A stretch of 64,000 nucleotides of DNA from Streptococcus sanguinis SK355 (GCF_000212855.1 NZ_GL890993.1:478211-542210), one strand, 5' to 3'; shown: positions 52,374-61,713, numbered from the stretch's first letter. Translations and numbers: made by a program. Notes: a model not told the origin generated them from the sequence alone.

Positions 52374-54797
52374 CTAAGCTAGCTGTTTTTTATCCGTTCG
52401 ATAGACCAGAGTACCAAGTGCCATGAAAAGAACTAAAACAAAAGCAAGGAAGACCACCTGACTACCTATTTGGCCATTCATGGAAATCGTTTGGCGTAAG
52501 CCCGATACAGAATAGCTCATTGGCAGCCAAGGGTTGATAACTTGGAAAATCTTACTAGTCAACTCCAGCGGATAGGTTCCTGCACTAGAAGCCAGCTGTA
52601 AAAGCAAGAGAATCAGAGAAGCAAAGGCACCGAGCTTGCTATCCCAAGTAACCAAAGCGGTTACAAGAGCCATAAAGGTCATGCTGGCTAGTACAATCAA
52701 ACCAAGGGTTGCCCACTCATGGTTAGCAGATAGGCCTATCAAGTGCACAGCACCATAGACCAAAACACCCGCCACGACAGAAATGACTCCATTTACCTCT
52801 ATACGGGCCTTCAGCCAATCTCGTTTCGTCCTAGGTTCTTGACCCGATGGAAGTGTACTAAAGATGATGTTGGTTGAAATAGCCGCCACAAATAAAGCTA
52901 CTGAAATCATATAAGGCGCCATCCCAATGCCGTTTTTCTCTACCTTGTTCTCATCTGTCTTGCTCAGTGTCAGAGGATCTGCCAGAGTTTTTGCATTGTC
53001 TTCCTTGGTTGAAACAGCCGACAATTTATCGCCTGCATCCGCGAGTCCATTAGACAAATCGCTCGTCCCCACAGTAAGTTTAGAGAGATTATCTGTTAAA
53101 GCACTGCTGCCATCAGCTAGCTTCCCTGTTCCGCTCGCTAATTGATTGGTCCCATCCGCTAATTTCCCGAAACTAGAGGTCAATTCTGGCGATTTATCTG
53201 TTAATTGGGCTGCCCCGTTTGCTAATTTTGTTGTATTTGCTAGCAAATCAGGGTTCTTACTTGCCAAAGCTGATGTTCCCTCAGATAGCTGACCAACTGC
53301 ATTGGTATAACTTATCACCCCTTGTTCCAATTGTGTCGCGCCAGTCGTTAGTTTATCATTTAGGGTATCTACACCTGTGACTAGTTGATTGGCTCCTCCG
53401 CTTGCTGAACCGAGGCCAGTACTCACCGTTGATAAGCCATTATAAAGGCCATTGATCATGCTAGCTGCCTGTGGCAGAACTTGATTTGATGCACCTTCTA
53501 ACTGACTAAGTTTTGTTTGACTAGCGCCTTTTATCGTTTCAAGAGAAGCCCTCATTGTATCGATTTCTGATAAAATCGCCTGAGTAGATTGATCACTTCC
53601 TGCTTGACTAGCACTGACTGCTGCGTCAATCTCAGCCTTAGCCTCACTAGAAAGGCCTTGATAAGCGCTCGTCCCTTGGACACTTGCCAAAGCTGCGGCC
53701 TTGGCGTCTTGATTATTATTGATAATGGCCTGAGCGGATGCTGCTATGCTAGTCAGCGAAGCTTCAATGCTGTCTGTTGGCACTGCTGAGTCACTTGCTG
53801 CAGCTTGAATACTAGCATTCAACTGAGTCAAGCCAGTTGCCAAATCATTCACGTTTTGCTGATTGTTAGCTAAAGTTGTATCTACCGATGACTTTAATGT
53901 AGCCAAGCCAGTGTTCAGATTCGTTACACCTGTCGATAAGGCCTGAACTCCATCTCCTGACTGAGTAAGCTGTTGGACTCCACCCAATAAGTCTGCTGAT
54001 CGACCCGACAGCTGATTTGCACCTTTGGCCACAGTACTTACACCATTTGCATAAGTGTTTATCCCGTTTGACAAACTACCCAGTCCAGACGATACTTGTG
54101 CAACACTCCCAGTATAAGTCTGTAGTCCTGTATTAAATTGAGCTGCACCGGACGATAATTTGCTCGTAGCTTGATTCAGAGTTCTTAAGTTATCTGCAAT
54201 TGTCTGACTTCCTGAACCTAGTTGTTGGCTGCCAGATGTTAATTGCTGAGCACCATCAGATGCCTTAACCAATCCCGTTTTTAGATCTCCCATATTCTTA
54301 AATATGGCGCTTGTATAAGTATCCGTCACATTTTGCGCCACCGTCTGCTTCAAAGAAGCCATGGCTGAATCACTCATCTTACCAGCAATAAAACTGTGGC
54401 CGCTAGACGTTTGATAGTCAATCTTCATTTGCTGAGGATTATCGGTCAAAATACTGGCTGCACGTTCAGATAAATCACTTGGAAGCGTCACAACCATGTA
54501 GTAATCACCCTTTTCCAAACCATTTTGAGCATCTTCTTTACTGACAAAGTGAAAATCCAGATTTTTATTTTCCTTGAGGCTGGAAACAACATCCTCACCT
54601 ATAGACAAGGTCTTGCCACTAGCAGTTACAGCTTTATCCTGATTGACAACCGCCACTGGCAAGTCCGATACCTTTCCATACGGATCCCACATGGAGCTCA
54701 AGAAAATAACATTATACAAGGCAGGAATCAAAGAGACTCCTAACATCACAATGATAAAAGTCGGCTTTTTTAAAATGGCTTTCCATTCTCTTAACAT
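52374..54797 (-). CDS. YhgE/Pip-domain membrane protein
   Basis: 807 residues: one membrane segment near the N-terminus (about 13-33), a long extracellular region of heptad-like repeats (many LxxGxxQLxxG and SxGLxxLxxG units, about 165-590), and five C-terminal membrane segments. This is the phage-infection-protein/YhgE layout and relates to EsaA. Function in streptococci is not settled; homologues serve as phage or bacteriocin-sensitivity factors or as export proteins. Two operator-like dyads flank its promoter, suggesting tight control. Confidence 0.9.
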   Translation of the reverse strand: MLREWKAILKKPTFIIVMLGVSLIPALYNVIFLSSMWDPYGKVSDLPVAVVNQDKAVTASGKTLSIGEDVVSSLKENKNLDFHFVSKEDAQNGLEKGDYYMVVTLPSDLSERAASILTDNPQQMKIDYQTSSGHSFIAGKMSDSAMASLKQTVAQNVTDTYTSAIFKNMGDLKTGLVKASDGAQQLTSGSQQLGSGSQTIADNLRTLNQATSKLSSGAAQFNTGLQTYTGSVAQVSSGLGSLSNGINTYANGVSTVAKGANQLSGRSADLLGGVQQLTQSGDGVQALSTGVTNLNTGLATLKSSVDTTLANNQQNVNDLATGLTQLNASIQAAASDSAVPTDSIEASLTSIAASAQAIINNNQDAKAAALASVQGTSAYQGLSSEAKAEIDAAVSASQAGSDQSTQAILSEIDTMRASLETIKGASQTKLSQLEGASNQVLPQAASMINGLYNGLSTVSTGLGSASGGANQLVTGVDTLNDKLTTGATQLEQGVISYTNAVGQLSEGTSALASKNPDLLANTTKLANGAAQLTDKSPELTSSFGKLADGTNQLASGTGKLADGSSALTDNLSKLTVGTSDLSNGLADAGDKLSAVSTKEDNAKTLADPLTLSKTDENKVEKNGIGMAPYMISVALFVAAISTNIIFSTLPSGQEPRTKRDWLKARIEVNGVISVVAGVLVYGAVHLIGLSANHEWATLGLIVLASMTFMALVTALVTWDSKLGAFASLILLLLQLASSAGTYPLELTSKIFQVINPWLPMSYSVSGLRQTISMNGQIGSQVVFLAFVLVLFMALGTLVYRTDKKQLA

Positions 54798-54809
54798 GTC
54801 TACCTCCTA

Positions 54810-54834
54810 AAAATTATACATAGTGTCCAAATTT
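54810..54834. promoter_or_regulatory. Operator-like site O2, downstream of the yhgE start point
   Basis: Matches the perfect dyad at 54886-54910 at 21 of 25 positions (AAAATTATACA-TAG-TGTCCAAATTT). Confidence 0.6.
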
Positions 54835-54845
54835 CGATAAAATTG

Positions 54846-54873
54846 ATTATACACCAATCGAAAATTATTACAA
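54846..54873 (-). promoter_or_regulatory. yhgE promoter
   Basis: Minus-strand TTGTAA (54868-54873), 16 bases, TATAAT (54846-54851); lies between two operator-like sites. Confidence 0.7.
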
Positions 54874-54885
54874 GTTTATTCTTTA

Positions 54886-54910
54886 AAAATTAGACATCGT
54901 GTCTAATTTT
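54886..54910. promoter_or_regulatory. Perfect 25-base dyad O1 upstream of yhgE
   Basis: Arms AAAATTAGACA and TGTCTAATTTT around TCG, a perfect 11+3+11 inverted repeat just upstream of the -35. Typical of TetR-type operators; the TetR gene at 56099 is the nearest candidate. The rest of 54911-55171 shows no gene. Confidence 0.65.
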
Positions 54911-55171
54911 GTTTAAAAAGATTGTAGGGAAGTGGAATAAGTTAGCCCTAGTGTCTTTAATCCCTGAATAATCTGTAATCAAAAGGTATTCTTCCATAGG
55001 TAGGGACACAGAAAATCAGTATTATGTTAGAATGATAAGTTAGGTAAATGGAGTCAAGCATCGAGCTCTTAACTTGACGATACGGTTCCATGTGAAACAC
55101 TGCTGTCAGCAGACGTCTCACACCACAGCAGCTCAAGTCAGATTGAGCACAGTAAAGAAAGGTTTTAGACA

Positions 55172-55854
55172 ATGAAAAAAGAACACCATTTAGCTTATTT
55201 GCTCTAGTTGCAGCACTATTTCTTCTGTCAGCCTGCCGTTTCCTTGTACCATCTAACTCAGATTCTACCACTAACTCTTCTAATTCAGATAAATCAGGAA
55301 AAAAAGTTAGTTTAAAGGATTCCTCAAGCTCATCAAAGCAATCTTCCAAAAGTAAAAGCAGCTCCTCTAGCAGCAGTAGTTCTTCCAGAAGTTCTAGTAA
55401 GGATATAGAAAAAACCACAGATGGTCTTCCAGAAGATGCCGATCATGCTAAGAAAGATAAGATTTATGCGACTGGCAATGCCAAGGTTTATTACCAATCC
55501 TATGAAACAGGCGGTTTTGAAGCTCAAATTCCTGAATTTAAAGGATATACCCAAGAAAAAGTTAAAAGTATTTTGGGTGAGCCAGAAAAAGTAAGCACCG
55601 ACCTCGCTTCTGAATATGAAGCCTTCCAAGACAAAGAATTAGAAAATCTGAAGAGGCTGGTTCAGGATCAAAAAATAAGCAAAGAACAGGCGCGTGCTTT
55701 CTTAGCGGGTGCAGTTGATAATGCTCAAGCATCAAGATTACAAAACACCTACATAATTTACTCTTATAAAAATGAGCAAATTTCTATTATCTTCTCGCAA
55801 GAGGGCGAGCTACTTTACGTCACTCCTGACCCCGACTATCTCTACTTTAAATAA
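55172..55854 (+). pseudogene. Ser-rich lipoprotein gene; start codon one base out of frame
   Basis: The ATG at 55172, behind GAAAGG, stops after 11 codons. One extra A in the six-A run at 55175-55180 would give MKKRTPFSLFALVAALFLLS followed by AC, a perfect lipoprotein signal peptide, and an open frame of about 227 codons to 55854. The body has a Ser/Lys-rich linker (about 30-80) and a C-terminal domain (GYTQEKVKSILGEPEKVSTD ... YIIYSYKNEQISIIFSQEGE) that resembles small streptococcal DUF4947-type lipoproteins. No in-frame standard start exists before a TTG at 55573. The same A6 defect is seen in pilA. Confidence 0.7.
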
Positions 55855-55863
55855 TGCTCAAAA

Positions 55864-55907
55864 CGAAGGCCGAGACTTTACTTTAAGTCTCAGCTTCGCT
55901 ATTTTTA
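55864..55907 (+). terminator. Terminator after the frameshifted lipoprotein gene
   Basis: CGAAG..CGAGACTT/AAGTCTC..CTTCG stem, followed by CTATTTTT. An intact terminator suggests the gene is or was recently functional. Confidence 0.75.
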
Positions 55908-55982
55908 CTGCTTTTTGCCAGTCAATCAAGCCTAATTAAGATAAAATTTTAACTATCTATGCTTAATTCCGGAATTTAACTC

Positions 55983-55997
55983 TTTTCCACTGGAAAA
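55983..55997. promoter_or_regulatory. Dyad at the promoter of the TetR gene
   Basis: TTTTCCA-C-TGGAAAA, perfect 7+1+7, just upstream of a TATAAT at 56005-56010. It differs from the yhgE operators. A TGAGGC/GCCTCA hairpin lies right before the ribosome site. Confidence 0.45.
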
Positions 55998-56098
55998 ACA
56001 TTTGATATAATGGTACGTGGAGAAAAAGAAAAAGTAGTTTGCTATGATAGCTATTAGCTTGAAGAGCAGACTGAGGCTTAGCCTCAAAGGGAGATTTT

Positions 56099-56629
56099 AT
56101 GTTAGAAAGCAATAAGCGCCGAAAAACCAAGGCTATTATTGAAAGAGCCATGGTTACACTACTGCATAAGCAGTCCTTCGATCATATCACTACTGTCCAG
56201 CTAGCTCAAGCTGCTGGTATCAGCCGTAGTAGTTTTTATACTCACTACAAGGACAAGTACGATATGATTGAACGTTATCAGCAAAACCTCTTTCATCAGT
56301 TGGGGTATATTTTTGAGAACAATCAAGAAGATATCAAAACTGCGATTACGGAGGTCTTTCAGTTCCTCCAGCAAGAGCCGCTCTTAGCCGCCCTTTTGAC
56401 GGAAAACGGTACGAAAGAGATTCAAAATTTCTTGCGCCACAAGCTGCAGGTGATGCTGGCAGATAACCTACAGGACCGTTTTAGCAATCGCATTTACAAT
56501 CATTTCGAAAAAGAATACAGCCGGGTCTTTCTTGCCAATGCCTTCTTTGGTGTCTGCCAGATGTGGATTGCTAGAGGAAAAAAAGAAAGTCCTGAACAAA
56601 TAGCAGAATTTCTTTTGAAAATGCTGTAA
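56099..56629 (+). CDS. TetR-family transcriptional regulator
   Basis: 176 residues: N-terminal helix-turn-helix (FDHITTVQLAQAAGISRSSF) and a helical ligand/dimer domain with the C-terminal TetR_C pattern of Firmicute regulators that accompany YhgE proteins. Ribosome site AAGGGAG. Candidate regulator of the yhgE gene 1.3 kb away and possibly of the convergent ketosynthase operon. Ligand unknown. Confidence 0.85.
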   Translation: MLESNKRRKTKAIIERAMVTLLHKQSFDHITTVQLAQAAGISRSSFYTHYKDKYDMIERYQQNLFHQLGYIFENNQEDIKTAITEVFQFLQQEPLLAALLTENGTKEIQNFLRHKLQVMLADNLQDRFSNRIYNHFEKEYSRVFLANAFFGVCQMWIARGKKESPEQIAEFLLKML

Positions 56630-56684
56630 GAAGTTGCTCGAATCCAATGGATCCTGGCTCTTCTGATATTTTGAAAAATTAAAC

Positions 56685-56726
56685 AGGGTGTATAAAACCT
56701 CTTTTGGTTCTGTACACCCTATTTTT
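56685..56726. terminator. Bidirectional terminator between TetR and ketosynthase genes
   Basis: AGGGTGTA/TACACCCT outer stem with an inner AACC/GGTT, followed by ATTTTTATT on plus and an equivalent T-rich run on minus. Confidence 0.75.
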
Positions 56727-56732
56727 ATTGTA

Positions 56733-57677
56733 TTATAATTTCATAGCCAACATATTGACTGTCATACCAGCTGCTGTTCCCATCAGAGCGATGGTATCCC
56801 CTTCTCTGACTAGGTTGCGCTCCAAAGCATAACAGAGAGAAAAGGGCACTGCCACTGACACCATATTACCATAGTCTTGCACAATATTAAGGTATTTATC
56901 ATCAGGTATACCCAAGCTGCGCATGACCATTGGCAGAGCACGACTCGCCTGATGCGGAATGATATAATCCAAATCAGATAGGCTGAGGCCGCTCTTTTCT
57001 TTAAATTCTTTAAACATTTCCGGAATTTTTCTGGCAGAAAGCAAGAGAATCTTCTTGCCATTCATGTCAAACATGTAGTGAGTTTTGGTAGCATCCGAAT
57101 ACTCCTTAGGCTGAAAAGATGTCAAACCACCGCGAATCTCTGTATCATGAGCTCCCTCAGACCAGGTCCGCTGCATGCTGGAGATGACCCCTCTTTCTTC
57201 CTCTGTTGCTTCAAAAATCAAAGCTGCTGCTCCGTCACTGAACAACTCAAAACTTTCCTTCTGATTGGGATTGAGACCCAAACTTCCAACCTCACTGGAC
57301 ACGATGAGGATCCTCTGATACTCACCAGCCTCCAACAAATGAGACATGAGACTTAAAGCTGAGATAAAGCTGGTGCAGGTCGTATTGATATCCATGGCTG
57401 GAATAGACAAGCCCTTAGCCACCAACTCATGAATCAGGGCAGCAGTGCAGGGAATAGGCTGAACGCCCACCGCACTGGCCGATACGATGCAGTCAATATC
57501 TTTGATTGTCAAGCCCGCTTGCTGCAGGGCTTTTTCAATCGCCTTAACCGCCATGGAAAGCTGGGTTTCTTCATTTTCCACCACTCGATAACGGGTCTGA
57601 TCCTTAAAAGTCACGGTATTTCTAGGTAGATGCGTACCATAACCAACAATCTTTATATGATTCTTTACTGCAGTCAT
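56733..57677 (-). CDS. FabH-like 3-oxoacyl-ACP synthase III / OleA-type thiolase
   Basis: 314 residues with the thiolase-superfamily triad: Cys in MDINTTCTSFISAL, His in YIIPHQASRALP, Asn in DYGNMVSVAVP, and the C-terminal GTAAGMTVNMLA. Condenses acyl thioesters. It is not the housekeeping fabH, which normally sits in the fab operon; here it follows a ligase, a hydrolase and a reductase on the same strand. Could make a beta-keto acid or other acyl product. A 100-base gap precedes it; ribosome site AAGGAG. Confidence 0.88.
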   Translation of the reverse strand: MTAVKNHIKIVGYGTHLPRNTVTFKDQTRYRVVENEETQLSMAVKAIEKALQQAGLTIKDIDCIVSASAVGVQPIPCTAALIHELVAKGLSIPAMDINTTCTSFISALSLMSHLLEAGEYQRILIVSSEVGSLGLNPNQKESFELFSDGAAALIFEATEEERGVISSMQRTWSEGAHDTEIRGGLTSFQPKEYSDATKTHYMFDMNGKKILLLSARKIPEMFKEFKEKSGLSLSDLDYIIPHQASRALPMVMRSLGIPDDKYLNIVQDYGNMVSVAVPFSLCYALERNLVREGDTIALMGTAAGMTVNMLAMKL

Positions 57678-57777
57678 ATTAAACTCCTTCTTGTCAGACT
57701 TGGGGCTGCTCGGCAGTTGGGTAAACTGCCAAAGCGCTTCAGCCTCTGATTCATATATTTTTCCACTTGGGGCATTC

Positions 57778-59037
57778 TTAAGTCCGATAGATACGTTTCA
57801 ACTTACGACTTCTGTCCCGCTGATAATCTTCAAAAGAAATAGCCGGCATAAGAAAGCTTTTATCAGTCGCTAAGTTTTGAAACTGCTGGATAATCTCGTC
57901 TTCTCGCTGCTGACTACGATGTTCGATAGCAATGGTCAGCGAATGGTCCTGTTTCTGAGCGACTTGGTATTCTCCAATCCCATCAACTAAGAGCAGACAA
58001 CGGCGGATAAAGTCTGGAAAGACCTCCACCGACTGACCTGCAGCATTTTCAAACACGAAAATATCATCCGAGCGCCCCTCAATCCTATCAATCCGTGTAA
58101 AGACCGAACCGCAGGGGCAAGGTTCAGGATTTTCCACCAAGATATCATTCAGCTCATATTGAAAAATTGGCTGAGAAGTCCGCTTGAAATCCGTAATTAT
58201 TGGATAAAAGCGTCTATCATCCAAGTAGCACTTTTTTACATGGACAATATCTTCATTTAGATGAAGATTCCCGTGGATACAAGTGCAGGCTAGAAAGCCC
58301 TCGGTCGCTTGGTAGACCTGATCCACCTTTTTTAGACCAAATCCTTCTTGAATCCTCTGCCGATCTGGCTCTTCTAAAATCTCTGCCACCGATACGACTT
58401 TGCTAGGGGCAATTTTCAAATTTCCTGCCTGGACTTGTTTAGCCAGCTCCAAGAGCATTGATGCTGGCGCTACCAAAATCGTTGGCTGGTAAGCATTCAA
58501 ACGCTCTACATGCTCTTCGGCTCCCTGAAAAGTATCAAAATACTCCAGAGAAATCAAGCCTGAATTGACAGTCTGATAGAGCTGGTTATCTGCCCGAAGA
58601 AAAAAGGCTATTTTGTGCCCAAAGAGTTTACCTTTAGGCAGCATCTTGGCCAAGATGGCTGCCGCCCACATGCTGCGCTCCTTTTCAGTGGTGACAAACA
58701 AGCCTCGGTGACCAGATGTCCCTGAAGACAAGCCGACAGCAATCTCTCCTATCATGGGACTAAAATCACGTGTCCGCTCGCTCTCCAGGGCAAAGGCTAG
58801 CAACTCATCTCGATTCAGTCCCTGAGTATTGAGCTCATTGAAATGCTCCATCATAAAGGCTTTATTCATCTTAAAATCTGCTGGAATACCTGATTTGAAA
58901 TAAGGCGATTCCTGCTGCAGAAATTCCCGATAGATTGCTAAATCCTTGACTTGATAGCGTTCCAGAGCCTGTCGATCTTTAAATCGATGCCCCCAGCGCA
59001 TGACGCTAAAGGTTTTTAGAAATGTTCCTAGTTTCAT
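57778..59037 (-). CDS. Adenylate-forming ligase (PaaK/F390 synthetase-related)
   Basis: 419 residues. ANL-type P-loop VGLSSGTSGHRGLFVTTEKE, a zinc-like Cys pair near CTCIHGN and CPCGS, and the distal RIEGRSDDIFVFENAAGQ (hinge) as in phenylacetate-CoA ligase and coenzyme F390 synthetase. Activates a carboxylate as AMP ester. Overlaps the upstream hydrolase gene by 32 bases; a start at 59070 is possible. Substrate unknown; context suggests a fatty-acyl-type acid. Confidence 0.82.
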   Translation of the reverse strand: MKLGTFLKTFSVMRWGHRFKDRQALERYQVKDLAIYREFLQQESPYFKSGIPADFKMNKAFMMEHFNELNTQGLNRDELLAFALESERTRDFSPMIGEIAVGLSSGTSGHRGLFVTTEKERSMWAAAILAKMLPKGKLFGHKIAFFLRADNQLYQTVNSGLISLEYFDTFQGAEEHVERLNAYQPTILVAPASMLLELAKQVQAGNLKIAPSKVVSVAEILEEPDRQRIQEGFGLKKVDQVYQATEGFLACTCIHGNLHLNEDIVHVKKCYLDDRRFYPIITDFKRTSQPIFQYELNDILVENPEPCPCGSVFTRIDRIEGRSDDIFVFENAAGQSVEVFPDFIRRCLLLVDGIGEYQVAQKQDHSLTIAIEHRSQQREDEIIQQFQNLATDKSFLMPAISFEDYQRDRSRKLKRIYRT

Positions 59038-59833
59038 ACAAAATCTGTTCCACTCTCTCAGCCGGATCATGACTGACTAGCACCTGATAACCGACAGCAA
59101 GCAACTGCCGCAGCAAGGCCACACCAGCCATGTATTCTTCCTTGTTATCCTGGATTAGTGACGGCAAGAAACGCATCTGCTCGGTATAAGGCAACAGATC
59201 CACGCCCCAGCACAAATCAGCTCCGATAAACAGATGATAATCTGGCAAAAAGAGACACGCTTGACCAGCGGCATGCCCATCAACTGAGGCCAGATATATA
59301 CTGCCATCCCCAAACAAATCAACTGTCTTGCGATAGAGGAATTCTGCTTGGACCTGCTGAGGTTCCACCACTTCCAACCGACTCTCAAAATCCTGCGGAA
59401 GAAATTCCTTGAAAATCAAATCCTTAAGCTTGGCATGCTGATAAGTTTTGAAAACGGTCTTGGTCAGAATGAAGCGGGCCTTGGGAAAGAAAGCGGCTCC
59501 GCCAATGTGATCTGGATGCAAGTGCGACAAGATGACATAAGAAATATCTTCTGGCGCAATTCCTTTTTGCTCAAGCAGCCGATCTACACGCTCCTCTTCT
59601 GACATATCAACAGGCGTTCCCAGACCATAAAGCCAGTATTTGAGCTTGGGCTTCAGAATAGCTGGAGAATAGCCAGTGTCATAGAGAATATAGCCTTTCT
59701 CACGATGCTTCAAAAGGAAAACACCAGCCGGAAAAATCATTTTTTTCTTGGCAACTCCCTTAAACATCTGTTGCAAGTGACTGCTGCAGCGCCCAGGCTG
59801 AAGATACTCAATTTTCTCGATAATGTTGGACAT
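59006..59833 (-). CDS. Metallo-beta-lactamase-fold hydrolase
   Basis: 275 residues. Intact metal motif SHLHPDHIGG (HxHxDH), further His in SVDGHAAGQAC, Asp in FIGADLCWG and a last His in VLVSHDPAER, so two-zinc chemistry is expected. The pattern, with a Tyr-rich start, is like lactonases of the AiiA group. Overlaps genes on both sides. ATG 59833 follows GAAGGGATTG. In this operon it might open a lactone or free a thioester. Confidence 0.85.
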   Translation of the reverse strand: MSNIIEKIEYLQPGRCSSHLQQMFKGVAKKKMIFPAGVFLLKHREKGYILYDTGYSPAILKPKLKYWLYGLGTPVDMSEEERVDRLLEQKGIAPEDISYVILSHLHPDHIGGAAFFPKARFILTKTVFKTYQHAKLKDLIFKEFLPQDFESRLEVVEPQQVQAEFLYRKTVDLFGDGSIYLASVDGHAAGQACLFLPDYHLFIGADLCWGVDLLPYTEQMRFLPSLIQDNKEEYMAGVALLRQLLAVGYQVLVSHDPAERVEQILYETRNISKNL

Positions 59834-60785
59834 ATTTTGCAATCCCTTCACTGATTGTCAACTTGGGTTGATAGCCCAAATCTCTTACTGCTGCTGATAT
59901 ATCCAGCGTTTGGCTGTAACGCATTAAGTAATAGGTGTAAAGAGTCAGAGGTGGCTCTTTTTCAATGTTAAAAAAGCGATAAAAGCTTTCAAATCCTTGT
60001 GCCAGAAGACCTAGAAAAGCAGCAGGCAACTTAACATAACGTTTACGAACCTGTAAACCATCCAAAGCTTCATCCAGCATATCCCTGAAACTACGGGATT
60101 CTCCGTTGGTAATGTTGTAAACTTGTCCTTGCGCTTCTGGAATCTCTAAAGCCAGACGAACAGCCAAGGCTACATTTTCCACACAGGTCATATCCATCAT
60201 TTGCTGGCCATTTCTGATAAGTGGAATCGCCAGTTTTTGACTTAAGCGCAGAATCCTAGGAAAGATACTGGTATCTCCAATACCAAAAAGCCCTCTAGGG
60301 CGCAAGATAACCGATGGAACTTGAGGGTAGCTTCGAACAATCCGCTCAGCCATGAGCTTGCTTTTTATATAGAAATTCAGCTCATTTTCCTGAGGAGCAG
60401 CCTCTTCTTTGATAGCCAATTGGTCACGCGCCGCAGCATAAACACTCGGAGAGGAAATATAGACCAGTCTTTGCACTCCAAAATGTCGGCAGGCTTCCAT
60501 AACCAGCTTGGTCCCTACTACATTGGTTTGATAAAACTGCTCCCAGGGTCCCCAAATCGTTGAGAGAGCACCAGCATGTACCACTGCATCCACTCCTTCG
60601 CAGGCTGCAAAAATCTCCTCTTCTCTAGTAAAATCACCAGCAAAAAACTCTACTAAAGGACCCTCTAACTGCCGACCAGCCTTCAGATTACGGCCAAAAG
60701 CCCGCACCTGATAGCCTTGTTCAGCTAGCTCTTCAACAACATACTTTCCTAGAAAGCCAGTCGCTCCTGTCACTAGAACCTTCAT
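59808..60785 (-). CDS. NAD(P)-dependent epimerase/3-beta-hydroxysteroid dehydrogenase-type reductase
   Basis: 325 residues. Rossmann motif VTGATGFLGKYVVEEL, ISSPSVY with the catalytic Ser, and the YxxxK motif in FYIKSK. Extended SDR of the 3beta-HSD/OleD type that would reduce or oxidise a beta-keto/hydroxy group. First gene of the four-gene operon. ATG 60785 follows GAAAGGAG; upstream starts are rejected. TATAAT lies at 60828-60833. Confidence 0.85.
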   Translation of the reverse strand: MKVLVTGATGFLGKYVVEELAEQGYQVRAFGRNLKAGRQLEGPLVEFFAGDFTREEEIFAACEGVDAVVHAGALSTIWGPWEQFYQTNVVGTKLVMEACRHFGVQRLVYISSPSVYAAARDQLAIKEEAAPQENELNFYIKSKLMAERIVRSYPQVPSVILRPRGLFGIGDTSIFPRILRLSQKLAIPLIRNGQQMMDMTCVENVALAVRLALEIPEAQGQVYNITNGESRSFRDMLDEALDGLQVRKRYVKLPAAFLGLLAQGFESFYRFFNIEKEPPLTLYTYYLMRYSQTLDISAAVRDLGYQPKLTISEGIAKYVQHYREN

Positions 60786-60997
60786 TGCTACTCCTTTCAT
60801 ACAATTTTCTGTTTCTGTCTTGTCCCCATTATACACCATTTCAGCAAATCTTCCGTAAAAAAGCTGGAAAAAATCTTTACAGAGTGTCTCAGCTGATTGG
60901 ATAGGAGCAGAAAAAATAAGATAATTCCCAAAACAGCTGTCTCAATCCATTGACATTTTTTAAGTTGGAAATAGCTCTAATTAATTCATTGAGAGTA

Positions 60998-61025
60998 TTA
61001 AAAAAGAAGCCGGGAAACCGGCTTC
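60998..61025 (-). terminator. Terminator after rpsD
   Basis: GAAGCCGG/CCGGCTTC perfect stem with four-base loop, followed by TTTTTT on minus. The interval 60786-60997 otherwise holds only the promoter of the reductase operon. Confidence 0.92.
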
Positions 61026-61039
61026 TGAACAAATACAAA

Positions 61040-61651
61040 TTAAAGCATTTTGTTGTAGAATTCAACGATAAGAGCTTCGTTGATTTCTGGGTTGATTTCA
61101 TCGCGCTCTGGAAGGCGAGTCAATGAACCTTCTAATTTTTCAGCATCAAATGATACGAATGCTGGACGTCCAAGAGTTGCTTCAACAGCTTCAAGGATTG
61201 CTGGAACTTTCAATGATTTCTCACGAACTGAGATCACTTGACCTGGAGTTACGCGGTATGATGGGATATCAACGCGTTTGCCGTCAACAAGGATGTGACC
61301 GTGGTTTACGAATTGACGAGCTTGACGACGAGTAGTCGCAAGACCAAGACGGTAAACAACGTTATCCAAGCGACGCTCCAAGAGAAGCATGAAGTTGAAA
61401 CCAAGGATTCCTTCTTTGATTTTTGAAGCTTGAACGAACAAGTTACGGAATTGTTTTTCACCTACACCGTAAGTGAAACGAAGTTTTTGCTTTTCAGCCA
61501 ATTGCAAACCATATTCAGACAATTTGCTGCGGTTGTTTGGTCCATGTTGACCAGGTACATAGTTGCGGCGAGCCAATTCTTTCCCTGTACCAGTAAGAGA
61601 AAGACCCAAACGACGAGCTTGTTTCCAAGATGGTCCTGTATAACGTGACAT
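61040..61651 (-). CDS. rpsD: Ribosomal protein S4
   Basis: 203 residues beginning [20 protein letters not shown] with the S4 core [20 protein letters not shown] and the S4 RNA-binding domain ([20 protein letters not shown]). Initiates 30S assembly; in Firmicutes it also represses its own mRNA. No zinc cysteines. ATG 61651 follows GGGAGGAC; the frame runs on to 61777 but this is the leader. Confidence 0.98.
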   Translation of the reverse strand: MSRYTGPSWKQARRLGLSLTGTGKELARRNYVPGQHGPNNRSKLSEYGLQLAEKQKLRFTYGVGEKQFRNLFVQASKIKEGILGFNFMLLLERRLDNVVYRLGLATTRRQARQFVNHGHILVDGKRVDIPSYRVTPGQVISVREKSLKVPAILEAVEATLGRPAFVSFDAEKLEGSLTRLPERDEINPEINEALIVEFYNKML

Positions 61652-61713
61652 AAAAATGTCCTCCCGTAAAATTTTTTTGAGGAAATAGTCACTTAGAAAG
61701 CCCTGATTCGTGC

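Noticed and set aside
54957..55418. 153-codon minus-strand Leu/Glu-rich frame
   Set aside because: Antisense to the Ser-rich linker of the frameshifted lipoprotein gene.
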